A stretch of 64,000 bases of DNA from Halopenitus persicus (GTDB taxonomy: Archaea; Halobacteriota; Halobacteria; Halobacteriales; Haloferacaceae), in contig NZ_AP017558.1 of assembly GCF_002355635.1 (NCBI RefSeq), positions 1,302,001-1,366,000 on the forward strand. The letters are read 5' to 3'. Every line of letters starts with the position of its first letter. The stretch's first letter is position 1. This document shows positions 1 to 8,668 of this stretch, piece after piece. The notes below the pieces were generated by a model. That model worked only from the letters and a program-made list of their open reading frames with translations, had not been told where the DNA came from and searched no databases. The translations under genes and the position numbers were made by a program.

Positions 1-570
1 CCCTTCGAGTACACCTGCGGGGACCATCCGACGACCGACGAGTCCCTGGCGGCCCTCGAAGCCGCGCTCGAGGGCGAGCCGGCCTACAGCAAGCGCGAGC
101 GCGAACACAACACGGTTCGTGCCCTCGCGGACTACCAGTTCGGCCCGGCGGGGAGCGGGGGACCGGCAGGAGGCGCGAGCACCGACGCGGGACTCTTCGG
201 CGACGACCTCCACACGACCGGCCGCTACCCGAAGCTACAGGCGTGGTCGGGGCCGGCCGGCGACGCGGGGACGCAGCTGGCGACGATGGTGCCCCAGTAC
301 GGCGTCCTGTCGCTCACGCTCGCGGGCGCGCGGCGCTGGGTCGACAGCGACGTCCCGACGAAGCGGGTCGAGATCGACGGATTCGTCCCCCAGGGGTCGG
401 TGCTCGCGCCCGGCGTCGTCGACGCCGACGACGCGATCCGCGTCGGCGACGAGGTCGTGGTCGAGGGACCGGCGGCGTTCGCCGTCGGCCGCGCCGAGAT
501 GCACGGTGCGGAGATGGCCGACTCGACGCGCGGGATCGCGGTGACGGTCAGACACACCGAGGAGCGGTGA
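1..570 (+). CDS. arcS: Archaeosine synthase ArcS, C-terminal part (cut by window edge)
   Basis: This is the last 189 residues of archaeosine synthase; the gene runs in from outside the window. ArcS acts on position 15 of tRNA in the cytoplasm, adding lysine to the preQ0 base inserted by TgtA, on the way to archaeosine. The visible part is a short linker followed by a PUA RNA-binding domain over roughly the last 80 residues (RVEIDGFVPQ, GDEVVVEG, RGIAVTVRH). PUA domains also end other RNA enzymes, so the name rests on the overall likeness to the haloarchaeal ArcS tail. Its pathway partner tgtA is at 31339-32820. The next gene is convergent, 31 bases away. Confidence 0.8.
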   Translation, partial: PFEYTCGDHPTTDESLAALEAALEGEPAYSKREREHNTVRALADYQFGPAGSGGPAGGASTDAGLFGDDLHTTGRYPKLQAWSGPAGDAGTQLATMVPQYGVLSLTLAGARRWVDSDVPTKRVEIDGFVPQGSVLAPGVVDADDAIRVGDEVVVEGPAAFAVGRAEMHGAEMADSTRGIAVTVRHTEER

Positions 571-601
571 CGGCCGTTCCGGCGTGAACGGAGGCGAGGT
601 C

Positions 602-925
602 CTACCACGTCTCGATCCGGCCCTCACGGACGTCCTCGAGACAGCCGGCACAGTCCGGGTGGTCGGCATCGAAGCAGGCCGGCGTCCCGTCCTCGGCGAC
701 CGGAACCGCTCGGGTCTCGGCGTGTCGCCGGCAGACGATCCGGGCGTTCCCGTCCGCGTCGGTCGGCAGATCGAACCGGTCGGCCCCCGATCGGTCCGCA
801 GCCGGATCGTCGGCTCCGGGGTCGGCGTCCTCGATCCCCGACCGATACGCGCGTCTGGCCGCCTCGAACTCCCGGCCGGCCCGTCTGAGTCCTCGGCGAA
901 GCGCGCGCTCGAGGCCGTCGTCCAT
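602..925 (-). CDS. Conserved haloarchaeal protein with four cysteines
   Basis: A 107-residue protein of unknown function that looks conserved in haloarchaea; from memory it resembles the family catalogued as DUF7091. The first half is rich in Arg and Glu and probably helical. The second half has four cysteines spaced C-X18-C-X7-C-X2-C (IVCRR, PACFD, PDCAGC), which suggests a bound metal, but no known zinc-finger fold can be assigned. The start ATG at 925 is the only good one. It lies 51 bases downstream of the next minus-strand gene region and converges on arcS. Confidence 0.7.
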   Translation of the reverse strand: MDDGLERALRRGLRRAGREFEAARRAYRSGIEDADPGADDPAADRSGADRFDLPTDADGNARIVCRRHAETRAVPVAEDGTPACFDADHPDCAGCLEDVREGRIETW

Positions 926-976
926 ATCGGCGAATGGGTCGGCTACCCAATCAGTCTTCGGACGGCGGGCGGACCA

Positions 977-2650
977 TCACTCCTCCCGTCGCTGCCGCAT
1001 GCTCTGCCGGGTGAACTGCGGGCGGGCACGGATCCCCTTCCGCGATCGGAACGACCGATACAACGCGATCGCGAGCGGCATCGAGAGGCCCAACGAGAGC
1101 GCCGCGAGCTCCCAGGCGTTCGCGAACGAGTAGAGGATCGTCGCCGAGAGGACGCCGACGGCGAGCAGCACCGAGTAGGCGATCCGCATCGCCAGCTTGT
1201 CGAGCACGTGGGTGTCGTCCTCGATGGTGACGTTGAGATGGACGTCTCCGCGCTCGGCCCGGTCGAGGACGCGGTCGAGCTTCGGCGGGACGGTGACGAG
1301 GGAGCGGGCGGTTTCCTGGAGCTGGTCGCCGGCCTCGGCGGCCATATCGCGCGCGGTCTGCTCGTAGTAGCCCTCCTCGCGGAGGTAGTCGGTGGCCGTC
1401 TCGATGAAGTCGAACTCGGGATCGAGGGTGACGCAGACCCCCTCGACGACGGTCGCGACCCGGAGCACCAGCGCGAGGTTCCGGGGCAGCCGCAGCGGGA
1501 ACTCGTAGATCGTCGACTCGACCTGTTCGATGATCTGGTTCACCCGGTACTGCTCGATGTCCTCGCCGCGGGCGTCGGCGATGGCCAGTTCCATCACCTC
1601 CCCCATCACCTCTCGGTCGGCCTCCGGCGAGAGGGTCCCGATCGCGATCAACGTGTCGAGGATCGCGTCGATGTCCTGGTTCGCGACGGCGACGTAGAAC
1701 TCGACGATCTGCTCCTGCACGTACGGGTCGACGCGGCCGGACATCCCGAAGTCGTAGAAGACGATCGACCCGTCCTCGGCGACCGCGAGGTTCCCCGGAT
1801 GCGGATCGGCGTGGAAGACGCCGTCGTCGATGATCATCTGCAGGTACGCGCGCTGGAGCGTCTCCGCGACGGCGGTCGGGTCCAGCCCGTTCGCCTCCAG
1901 GTCGTCGATCCGGTCGATCTTGGTGCCCGGGACGTACTCCATCGTGAGGACGCGTTCGCCGGACGCCTCGGGATAGGCCGCGGGGATGCGGACCGAGTCG
2001 TCGCCCGCGAAGTTCCCCCGTATCTCCGCGAGCATCCGGCGCTCGCGGTCGTAGTCCATCTCCTGGCGAATCGTCTTGGCGAACTCCTCGGAGAGGTTCT
2101 CCAGCGAGAAGGCCCGTCCGCTGTCGATGAACCGCTTGACGATCGGGAGCGACCACCGGATCACGCGCAGGTCGGCGTTCACGAGCGGTTCGATCCCGGG
2201 ACGGCGGACCTTGACCGCGACCGGGTCGCCCTCGTAGGTCGCGGTGTAGACCTGTCCCAGGCTCGCGCCGCTTATCGGGTCGGCGTCGAACTCGTCGAAG
2301 ACCGCGTCGACGGGGCCGAGCTCGTCCTCGAGCACCTCCCGTGCCTCCGCCCACGGGGCCGGCGGCACGTCGTCCTGGAGCCGGGAGAGGACCTCGATGT
2401 AGACCGGCGGCAGAACGTCGGGCCGGGTCGACAGCAGCTGCCCGAGCTTGATGAACGTCGGGCCGAGCGTGAGCAGGACGTCCAACAGGGTGGCGGCGCG
2501 CTCGCGCTGCGCCTCGGCGTCGACCTCGCGGGAGCCGCCGAACAGGAGGAACCGCCGCCGGTCGCGCCAGTAAGCGACGATCAACGGCGAGAACCGCCGC
2601 AGGACGACCAGAAAACGCCAGTAGGAACGGAGAGCGACCAGCGTGATCAC
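977..2650 (-). CDS. ABC1/AarF/UbiB-family atypical kinase, membrane-anchored
   Basis: A 557-residue protein of the ABC1 (AarF/UbiB/ADCK) kinase-like family. Relatives bind ATP and support isoprenoid quinone or lipid metabolism at the membrane; the true substrate is unknown here. Visible motifs: the family-defining KLGQ at residues 68-71, the loop SGASLGQVY at 127-135 in place of the kinase P-loop, VAVKV with the ATP-binding Lys at about 147, HADPHPGN at 280-287 and the DFG metal motif at 300-302. Two hydrophobic segments near residues 490-535 likely anchor it in the membrane. It starts 3 bases after the Hsp20 gene stops, so the two are probably one transcript. Confidence 0.9.
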   Translation of the reverse strand: MITLVALRSYWRFLVVLRRFSPLIVAYWRDRRRFLLFGGSREVDAEAQRERAATLLDVLLTLGPTFIKLGQLLSTRPDVLPPVYIEVLSRLQDDVPPAPWAEAREVLEDELGPVDAVFDEFDADPISGASLGQVYTATYEGDPVAVKVRRPGIEPLVNADLRVIRWSLPIVKRFIDSGRAFSLENLSEEFAKTIRQEMDYDRERRMLAEIRGNFAGDDSVRIPAAYPEASGERVLTMEYVPGTKIDRIDDLEANGLDPTAVAETLQRAYLQMIIDDGVFHADPHPGNLAVAEDGSIVFYDFGMSGRVDPYVQEQIVEFYVAVANQDIDAILDTLIAIGTLSPEADREVMGEVMELAIADARGEDIEQYRVNQIIEQVESTIYEFPLRLPRNLALVLRVATVVEGVCVTLDPEFDFIETATDYLREEGYYEQTARDMAAEAGDQLQETARSLVTVPPKLDRVLDRAERGDVHLNVTIEDDTHVLDKLAMRIAYSVLLAVGVLSATILYSFANAWELAALSLGLSMPLAIALYRSFRSRKGIRARPQFTRQSMRQRREE

Positions 2651-2653
2651 CCG

Positions 2654-3010
2654 TCAGCGCTCGTCGATCGCTATCGGTTGCCCGTCCGCCGAGCGGCGCT
2701 TCGGGACCGTGAGCTCGAGCACGCCGCGGTCCATCGTCGCCGCCGCCTCCGCGCCGACGCCGTCGGGGGGTAAGGGGAGGTCCACGTCGAGGAACAGCGG
2801 CCGATCCTCCCGGACGTACCGGTACCCCTCCGGGGTCGCCTTCTCCCGGCGGGCCTCGATGTCGATCCGACCCGCATCGGCGACGACCTCGGTCGTCTCG
2901 CTGGTCGCGCCGGGGAGATCGACGACCAGAACGTATGCGTCCTCCGACTCGAGGAGATCGGCGAACACCGCCTCGGGGAGGTCCCGAAGCGCATCGCGGA
3001 GCGCGGACAT
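2654..3010 (-). CDS. Hsp20/alpha-crystallin family small heat shock protein
   Basis: A 118-residue small chaperone made almost only of the alpha-crystallin domain (from DAYVLVVDLPGA to GVLELTVPKR), with about 20 residues before it and a very short tail. Such proteins hold unfolding proteins in solution. The tail lacks a clear I-X-I/V oligomer motif (it ends QPIAIDER, where IAI could serve). The ATG at 3010 was chosen because the longer open frame runs through moeA on the other strand. It is the first gene of a likely pair with the ABC1 kinase, and it is divergent from moeA with 174 bases between. Confidence 0.88.
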   Translation of the reverse strand: MSALRDALRDLPEAVFADLLESEDAYVLVVDLPGATSETTEVVADAGRIDIEARREKATPEGYRYVREDRPLFLDVDLPLPPDGVGAEAAATMDRGVLELTVPKRRSADGQPIAIDER

Positions 3011-3054
3011 ACCAACCGATACACGCGGGAGGTCGAAAAAGGGTGTGGTCGCGG

Positions 3055-3125
3055 GAGACGGCCAGCGAGACGCGACGCCGGCTGGTCGGCGGGACGCCGC
3101 GCTGGCTGGTCGGCGGGACGTGACG
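3055..3125 (+). repeat. Imperfect tandem repeat in the hsp20/moeA divergent region
   Basis: GCTGGTCGGCGGGACG occurs twice about 31 bases apart, in the 174-base gap between two divergent genes. No TATA-like box is part of it. It is one of many short tandem repeats in this window. Confidence 0.6.
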
Positions 3126-3184
3126 GAGGAACGCGAGCCGACCCACGGAGACGGCCTTTTGCCCGCCGAGCGGAAAGGGGGCGT

Positions 3185-4471
3185 ATGAACACGAAGCGAC
3201 ACGAGGCCGGGTTCAAGGACCGAACCCGCGTCGCGGCCGCGCGCTCGACGCTGCTCGAGGCCGTTCGATCCCACGAGCGAACCGAGCGGGTGCCCGTCGC
3301 GGACGCCGACGACCGGATCGTCGCGGAACCGATCACGGCGCCGAACCCGGTTCCCGGATACGACCGGGCGGCGATGGACGGCTACGCGGTTCGCGCCCGC
3401 GACACCTTCGGCGCGAGCGACCGGTCGCCGGCGGTGCTCCGGGAAACGACCGGGTCGGTCGGCCCCGAGGAGGCCGCGCGCGTCCACACCGGAAGCGACC
3501 TCCCGGAGGGAGCCGACGCCGTCGTGATGATCGAACGGGTCGAGGGGGTCGAGGGAATCGACGAGATCGAGACCTTCGACGCGGTCGCCGAGGGGGAAAA
3601 CGTCGGCGCGGCCGGCGAGGACGTCGCCGAGGGGGCACACCTCTACGACCCCGGACACCGGCTCCGCCCGTCCGATCTCGGCCTTCTGAAGTCGGTCGGC
3701 CTCGAGACGGTGCCGGTCGTCGAGCCGCCGCGGGTCGCGGTGATCCCGACCGGCGAGGAGCTCGTGCAGGCGGATCCGGCTCCCGGAGAGGTGATCGAGA
3801 CGAACGGGCTCACCGTGTCCCGGCTCGTCGACAGGTGGGGCGGCGACGCGCGGTACCACGACGTCGTCACCGACGACGAGTCGCTGCTTCGGGCGGCGAT
3901 CGAGGACGCGATCGGATCGGGCGCCGACCTCGTCGTCACGACCGGGGGCTCGTCGGTCGGCGAGCGCGACCTCCTTCCGGAGGTGATCGACGACCTCGGC
4001 GAGGTGCTCGTCCACGGGGTCGCGCTCAAGCCAGGACATCCCGTTTGCCTGGGCGCCGTCGAGGACACGCCCGTGATCTCGCTGCCGGGGTATCCGGTGG
4101 CCTGCATAATCAACGCGGTGCAGTTCCTCCGACCGGCGGTCAAGCGGTCGCTCGGCACGACGGGCAATCCCCACCCGGCGCGGCGGGCCCGGCTCACACG
4201 CAAGATCGCAAGCGAGCCCGGAACGCGGACGTTCGCTCGCGTCCGGATCGAGGCACCGACGGAGGAGGGAGCGACCGCCGGGACGAACGGCGGGGACGCG
4301 ACCCCGGAGGACGACGAGTCGCTTCCCGAGGCGACGCCGACGCGCGCGAGCGGGTCGGGCGTGCTCTCGAGCGTCGCGCTCGCGGACGGCTGGGTCGTCG
4401 TTCCCGAGGAGCGGGAGGGGATCGACGCGGGAACGGTCGTCGACGTCGAGTGCTGGGAGGGCACGGAATGA
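3185..4471 (+). CDS. moeA: Molybdopterin molybdenumtransferase MoeA (first of two)
   Basis: A 428-residue MoeA protein. MoeA inserts molybdate (or tungstate) into adenylylated molybdopterin, the last step of basic molybdenum cofactor synthesis in the cytoplasm. Seen: the conserved PGYDRAAMDGYAVR block at residues 57-70, the MPT-binding domain with TTGGSSVGERDL, and the following KPGHPVCLG and SLPGYPVACI blocks, then a C-terminal beta domain interrupted by an acidic low-complexity stretch (TNGGDATPEDDESLPEAT). A TATA-like CCTTTTGC lies about 27 bases upstream of the ATG. The stop overlaps the next moeA start (ATGA), so the two are translationally coupled. Confidence 0.93.
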   Translation: MNTKRHEAGFKDRTRVAAARSTLLEAVRSHERTERVPVADADDRIVAEPITAPNPVPGYDRAAMDGYAVRARDTFGASDRSPAVLRETTGSVGPEEAARVHTGSDLPEGADAVVMIERVEGVEGIDEIETFDAVAEGENVGAAGEDVAEGAHLYDPGHRLRPSDLGLLKSVGLETVPVVEPPRVAVIPTGEELVQADPAPGEVIETNGLTVSRLVDRWGGDARYHDVVTDDESLLRAAIEDAIGSGADLVVTTGGSSVGERDLLPEVIDDLGEVLVHGVALKPGHPVCLGAVEDTPVISLPGYPVACIINAVQFLRPAVKRSLGTTGNPHPARRARLTRKIASEPGTRTFARVRIEAPTEEGATAGTNGGDATPEDDESLPEATPTRASGSGVLSSVALADGWVVVPEEREGIDAGTVVDVECWEGTE

Positions 4472-6612
4472 CCGACCGCAAGGAGTTCCGGGACCTCGCC
4501 GCGCCGGCAGCCGCCCACGAGGCGATCGACTCGCTCGATCTCGATCCGGGCGTCGAGGAGGTCCCGCTGGCCGACGCGCGCGGGCGAGTGCTCGCCGAGC
4601 GGATCGACGCGGACCTCGACGTGCCGGGATTCGACCGGGCCTCGATGGACGGCTACGCGGTCCGCGCCCGAGACACCTTTGGGGCCGACGAGGCGGACCC
4701 GGCCACGCTCGAACTCGTCGGTGCGGTCCACGCCGGCGAGGAACCGGCCGTGACCGTCGAGCACGGGACGTGCGCCGAGATCTCCACCGGCGCGGTGATG
4801 CCCGACGGCGCCGACGCGGTCGTGATGGTCGAGCGGACCGACGTGGCGGACCGGACCGCGGACTCGGCCGCCGGCGGTGACGGGGACCGGATCGCGATCC
4901 GGACGTCGGTCGCGCCGGGGGACCACGTGATGGTCGCGGGCGCGGACGTCGCCGCGGGCGCCAGGGCGCTGGGGCCGGGCACGCGGCTCACGCCCCGCGA
5001 GATCGGCCTCCTGTCGGCGCTGGGGGTCGAGACGGTGCCGGTGCGTGGACGCCCCCGCGTCGGGATCGTCTCGACCGGCGACGAGCTGGTCCGCCCCGGC
5101 GAGCAGCTCGACAGCGACCGGGGCCAGATCTACGACGTGAACTCGACGACCATCGCGGCGGGCGTCGAGGAGGCGGGCGGCGAGCCGGTCCTGTACCCGC
5201 ACGCGGGCGACGACTACGACGAGATGGAGCGGCTGCTCACCAGAGCCGCCGAGGAGTGCGACCTGGTCGTGTCATCCGGCTCGACCTCCGCGAGCGCGGT
5301 CGACGTCATCTACCGCGTGATCGAGGACCGGGGGGAGCTGCTGTTACACGGCGTCGCGGTCAAGCCGGGCAAGCCGATGCTCGTCGGCCGGCTCGACCGG
5401 TCCGCGGGCGATGACCAGTCCGGAAACGACGACCGGTCCGCGGGCGATGACCGGGGAGAGTCGGCCTACATCGGCCTGCCCGGCTATCCGGTGTCCGCGC
5501 TCACCATCTTCCGGACGTTCGTTGCGCCCGCGATCCGGAAGGCGGCCGGTCAACCCGAACCGCGGACCGCGACGATCGAGGGGGAGATGGCCGTCCGCGA
5601 ACGCTACGGCGAGGGGCGACTCCGCTTGATGCCGGTCGGCGTGCTCGAGCGAGACGGTGACGGTGCTCCCGGAACGGGAACGGAGACGAAGACGGAAGCG
5701 GAGACGAAGACGGAAGCGGAGACGAAGGCGGGCGCGAAGATCGGTGGAGATCGCCCGCTCGTGTATCCCGTCGACAAGGGGTCGGGCGCGACGACGAGCC
5801 TCGTCGAGGCCGACGGCGTGGTGGCCGTGGATCCGGATACCGAGTACCTCGAGGCGGGCGAGCCGGTCACGGTGCAGCTGTTCTCGCCGGACGTCCGTCC
5901 CCCGACGCTGCTCGGCGTCGGCGAGGACGACCCGGCGCTCAACCGGCTGCTCGACCGGCTCGGCCGGCCGCGATACCTCTCGGTCGGGACGCGGGAGGGG
6001 CTGCGACGCCTGCGCGGCGGGCTCCCGGACGTCGCCGTCGCGGCCGGCCCGACGGACCGCGCGGGCGACGCCGTCGACGTCGGCGGCTGGACGCGCGAGT
6101 GGGGACTGATCGTTCCGGCGGGGAACCCGAAGGGGGTCGAGGGGCTCGCGGATCTTGTCGATCCGGAGCGCGACCTGCGGTTCGTCAACCGCGGCAGCGA
6201 CTCCGGGCTGCGCGCGAGCCTCGAGGCCGCGCTCGAGGACGTCGCGGCCGAGCGCGGGACGGACCGGCGGGAGTTGGAGGCTGCGATCGACGGCTTCGAC
6301 CTGACGGTTCGCGCCTTCGAGAGCCCGGCACGGCGGGTGCTGTCCGGGGACGCCGACGTCGGCCTCGGGCTCCGCGCGACGACGGAGCGGCTCGGAACCG
6401 GGTTTCGGCCGGTCGGGACGCAGGACGTTCGGGTCCTCGCGAACCCGGAGCGGGTCGAATCGGACGCCGTCGGTGAACTCGAGGCAACGCTCACGGCCGC
6501 ACTCGGGGAGTCGGCTGCGGACGGATCGGGCGTGGGAGAGGGCCCGGACGCGGACGGAAACCGACCGACGGTCCTCGATGACCTCGCGGGATACGCCGTC
6601 CGCGAGGAGTGA
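4468..6612 (+). CDS. moeA: MoeA fused to a PBP-like substrate-binding domain (second moeA)
   Basis: A 714-residue fusion. Residues about 1-450 are a second MoeA with the MDGYAVRARDTFG block and LPGYPVS; residues about 480-714 form a periplasmic-binding-protein (LysR-substrate/PBP-like) domain (RPPTLLGVGEDDPALNRLL onward). This architecture is known in archaea and is thought to sense or bind molybdate or tungstate. The MPT-binding stretch reads VVSSGSTSASAVDVI instead of the TTGGxSVGxxD form of the first copy, so catalysis may differ. Two in-frame repeat tracts sit in the linkers (5395-5460 and 5680-5735). The ATG at 4468 overlaps the stop of the first copy. Confidence 0.9.
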   Translation: MTDRKEFRDLAAPAAAHEAIDSLDLDPGVEEVPLADARGRVLAERIDADLDVPGFDRASMDGYAVRARDTFGADEADPATLELVGAVHAGEEPAVTVEHGTCAEISTGAVMPDGADAVVMVERTDVADRTADSAAGGDGDRIAIRTSVAPGDHVMVAGADVAAGARALGPGTRLTPREIGLLSALGVETVPVRGRPRVGIVSTGDELVRPGEQLDSDRGQIYDVNSTTIAAGVEEAGGEPVLYPHAGDDYDEMERLLTRAAEECDLVVSSGSTSASAVDVIYRVIEDRGELLLHGVAVKPGKPMLVGRLDRSAGDDQSGNDDRSAGDDRGESAYIGLPGYPVSALTIFRTFVAPAIRKAAGQPEPRTATIEGEMAVRERYGEGRLRLMPVGVLERDGDGAPGTGTETKTEAETKTEAETKAGAKIGGDRPLVYPVDKGSGATTSLVEADGVVAVDPDTEYLEAGEPVTVQLFSPDVRPPTLLGVGEDDPALNRLLDRLGRPRYLSVGTREGLRRLRGGLPDVAVAAGPTDRAGDAVDVGGWTREWGLIVPAGNPKGVEGLADLVDPERDLRFVNRGSDSGLRASLEAALEDVAAERGTDRRELEAAIDGFDLTVRAFESPARRVLSGDADVGLGLRATTERLGTGFRPVGTQDVRVLANPERVESDAVGELEATLTAALGESAADGSGVGEGPDADGNRPTVLDDLAGYAVREE
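5395..5735 (+). repeat. In-frame repeats inside the second moeA
   Basis: Two repeat tracts lie within this span. Near 5395-5460 a 36-base unit beginning GACCGGTCCGCGGGCGATGA occurs twice. Near 5680-5735 an 18-base unit ACGGAAGCGGAGACGAAG occurs two to three times and encodes a Thr-Glu-Ala-Glu-Thr-Lys linker. Both tracts keep frame. Confidence 0.75.
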
Positions 6613-6630
6613 GAGACGGCCGAGTGCCGG

Positions 6631-7023
6631 TTACTCCCGCGGCACCGCCACCACGGGGCGGTCCGAATCGAGCAGGATACGCTGGGCGACGCTGCCGAAC
6701 AGCGCCTTGCCGACCGGCGACCGGCTGCCGACGGCGAGGACGATCTCGTCGGCGTCGAACTCCGCGGCCGCCGTGAGGACGTCCTCGCCCGGCTCGTTTC
6801 CGCGTACGAACTGATGGGTCTCGACGGTCACGTCCGCGAGCCTGGCGGTCACGACGTTGAGCGCCTCCTCGCCGTCCCGGACGTCGTCGGCGCTCGTCTC
6901 GTCCCCGCCGCGCAGCGAGTTGACGGCGTGGACGGTGTCCGCGGCCGTGGCGCGGTTGGCGAGGTAATCACAGCTCGCGGCGCTGGCGTGAACCGAGTCG
7001 GTCGGAACCAGGAACGTGGTCAT
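6631..7023 (-). CDS. Universal stress protein UspA family
   Basis: A 130-residue single-domain universal stress protein. The fold binds ATP in many members and is linked to stress survival, but no precise role can be given. Seen: N-terminal beta strand and first helix (TTFLVPTDSVHASAASCDYL) and the C-terminal nucleotide loop region DEIVLAVGSRSPVGKALFGSVAQ ending in PVVAVP, matching the G-2X-G-9X-G-(S/T) pattern only loosely. It converges with moeA (18 bases between stops). It is one of two UspA genes in the window (see 42744-43169). Confidence 0.88.
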   Translation of the reverse strand: MTTFLVPTDSVHASAASCDYLANRATAADTVHAVNSLRGGDETSADDVRDGEEALNVVTARLADVTVETHQFVRGNEPGEDVLTAAAEFDADEIVLAVGSRSPVGKALFGSVAQRILLDSDRPVVAVPRE

Positions 7024-7113
7024 AGCACCGATCCGTTGCCGAGGGGGCTTAATCGTTTCCGCGGAAGCCCCCGCTCACGGCCGCAGCCGGGTGTACGCGG
7101 ACCGCGGTCGAGG

Positions 7114-7503
7114 TCACTCCCCCGGCAGATCGTCGGCGGCGGTGGGGACCTCCTCGACCTGGCCGGCGAGCGTCGCCGCGTCGCCCGCGACGGTCGAGGG
7201 CTCCACGCCGGCCTCGTTCGAGACGAGCCGGAGATGCGCCGCGAGCAGCGCGAGCGGCTGGAGCGCCTCCTGTTCGCGGTCGTCGGCCCGCTGTGAGAAG
7301 GTCGTCTCCACCTCGCCGTCGCTGACGACGCCGACGAACAGCGCGTCCGCGTCGGTCGAGAGGAGCTCGCGGGCACGGTCGACCTCCCGGGCGAACGCGT
7401 CCGAATCGGGGGCTGCGTCCGAATCGGGGTCCCGTTCGTGGTCTGCCGGATCGCCGTCGTCGGGTGTCTCTTCGGAGTCTGCTACATCGTCCGGTGAGGA
7501 CAT
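7114..7503 (-). CDS. Haloarchaeal hypothetical protein with acidic N-terminus
   Basis: A 129-residue protein of unknown function. The first 40 residues are an acidic, disordered tract (repeated Asp, Pro, Ser). The rest looks folded (DAFAREVDRARELLSTDADALFVGVV...) with alternating helix and strand and no cysteines. The ATG at 7503 begins just before the acidic tract; a longer open frame in this register is antisense to the Rieske gene and was discarded. It sits 90 bases upstream of the UspA gene on the same strand. Confidence 0.65.
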   Translation of the reverse strand: MSSPDDVADSEETPDDGDPADHERDPDSDAAPDSDAFAREVDRARELLSTDADALFVGVVSDGEVETTFSQRADDREQEALQPLALLAAHLRLVSNEAGVEPSTVAGDAATLAGQVEEVPTAADDLPGE

Positions 7504-7610
7504 ACCGATCGGTCGCGGGCGAGGGCCAAAAGGGCGCGGGTCGGTCGGGCCGATCGCGTCGATCGACGGTCGGGCCGGCCGGCTCGACCGCAGTCTCGGA
7601 CGGCGTGGAG

Positions 7611-8450
7611 TCAGTCGTCCGGTCGCGGCCGGGCGATGAACAGCGTCTGGACGATGCTGAACGGGTCGTACACCGACTGGTGACACTGGCAGTAGACGCC
7701 GTTCTCGGCGTCGTAGCGGGCGGACTCCTCGTTCTTCTTGTAGCCCGGAACGCAGCAGAAGTGGGTACACACGTTGAGCCAGGCGAGGAATCCGTTCTCG
7801 GTGGAGGCGGCGAGCCACTCGTCGTCCTGTGCCGCCTCCTCGATCAGCGGCGACCGAATGACCGTCACGGTGAGCGTGTCCTCGGAGTCCTGTGACCGCC
7901 AGTTCGTGCTCGCGGGTTTGCCCATTCCGTCCCGGCCGATGCCATTGCCCCACTCCTCGTAGTCGTCGAAGGAGTCGACGTGGATCCGTTCGCCGGTCTC
8001 GTACTCCTCGCTTTGCCAGTCGTAACCGCCGGGCGCTGACCGGAGGAGGTTGTCGGACTCGAACTCGGGCTGGATGTTCTCGTATCCCTCCATCCCGCAG
8101 TACTGGAACCACTCGCCGGAGTAGGTCACGTCGCCGGCCATCTCCTCCTGGGCGACGGTGATCTCGACGCCGTTCTGTGTGACCGTCGTGACCTCGGGCC
8201 ACTTCCCGCGAATGTATCCATCGTCGGTGATCTCGATCGGGACCTGCGGCATACCGCGTGGCGCCGGCCCGCCGACGAGCTCGATCGCCATCGCGGTCGT
8301 CTGTCCACCGCCCGCCCCGGTGGAGCTTGTCAGGGAATTGACGGTCGCCGACCCCGTCGCGCCGACGCCCGCGAGGACGCCCCCGCCGACGACGCCCTTC
8401 ACGAACCGCCGCCGACCGGATTCTGGTGGGTACTTGTCGTCCGCGCTCAT
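7611..8450 (-). CDS. Rieske 2Fe-2S protein with Tat signal
   Basis: A 279-residue Rieske iron-sulfur protein, probably the subunit that passes electrons to cytochrome b in a haloarchaeal quinol-oxidising complex. The N-terminus has a Tat-type signal (GRRRFVKGVVGG at about 12-23) followed by a hydrophobic anchor. The cluster site is clear: C228-T-H230 in CTHFCC and C254-Q-C-H257 in CQCHQSV, with C232/C233 and C256 available for the stabilising disulfide. Residues 60-200 are a long insert before the cluster. No cytochrome b gene is adjacent. It is divergent from engB. Confidence 0.88.
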   Translation of the reverse strand: MSADDKYPPESGRRRFVKGVVGGGVLAGVGATGSATVNSLTSSTGAGGGQTTAMAIELVGGPAPRGMPQVPIEITDDGYIRGKWPEVTTVTQNGVEITVAQEEMAGDVTYSGEWFQYCGMEGYENIQPEFESDNLLRSAPGGYDWQSEEYETGERIHVDSFDDYEEWGNGIGRDGMGKPASTNWRSQDSEDTLTVTVIRSPLIEEAAQDDEWLAASTENGFLAWLNVCTHFCCVPGYKKNEESARYDAENGVYCQCHQSVYDPFSIVQTLFIARPRPDD

Positions 8451-8539
8451 ACTTTGAAGCTCGCTCGCGCAGGTGAAAAGCGTGACGAACCACCAGTCCC
8501 AGGGTCACGCCGGATCGATCGTCGTGTGTCGGTCGGTCC

Positions 8540-8608
8540 GACGTGCGAAACATCGCCGTCCCGAACGCCGGCGTGCGAGGTATCGCCGTCCCGAACGCCG
8601 ACGTGTGA
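8540..8608 (+). repeat. 30-bp tandem repeat in the Rieske/engB divergent region
   Basis: A unit of about 30 bases containing ATCGCCGTCCCGAACGCCG occurs twice with a third partial copy (ACGTGTGAG). It lies just upstream of the engB TATA box, in the space between divergent genes. Confidence 0.75.
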
Positions 8609-8639
8609 GAGAGGAATGGCGCCGTCCCTACACGCGGTG

Positions 8640-8646
8640 TTTAAAA
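8640..8646 (+). promoter_or_regulatory. TATA box of engB
   Basis: TTTAAAA is centred 26 bases before the ATG at 8669 and only 17 before the ATG at 8660. Haloarchaeal transcription usually begins about 25-28 bases after the box centre, so this supports a leaderless mRNA starting at 8669 and decides the engB start. Confidence 0.65.
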
Positions 8647-8668
8647 GGGTGCGGGAGATATGAACGGT

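Noticed and set aside
584-2773. Long plus-strand open frame (729 residues) through the ABC1 gene
   Set aside because: It is antisense to the well-supported ABC1 kinase and has no family motif; high GC makes long shadow frames common.
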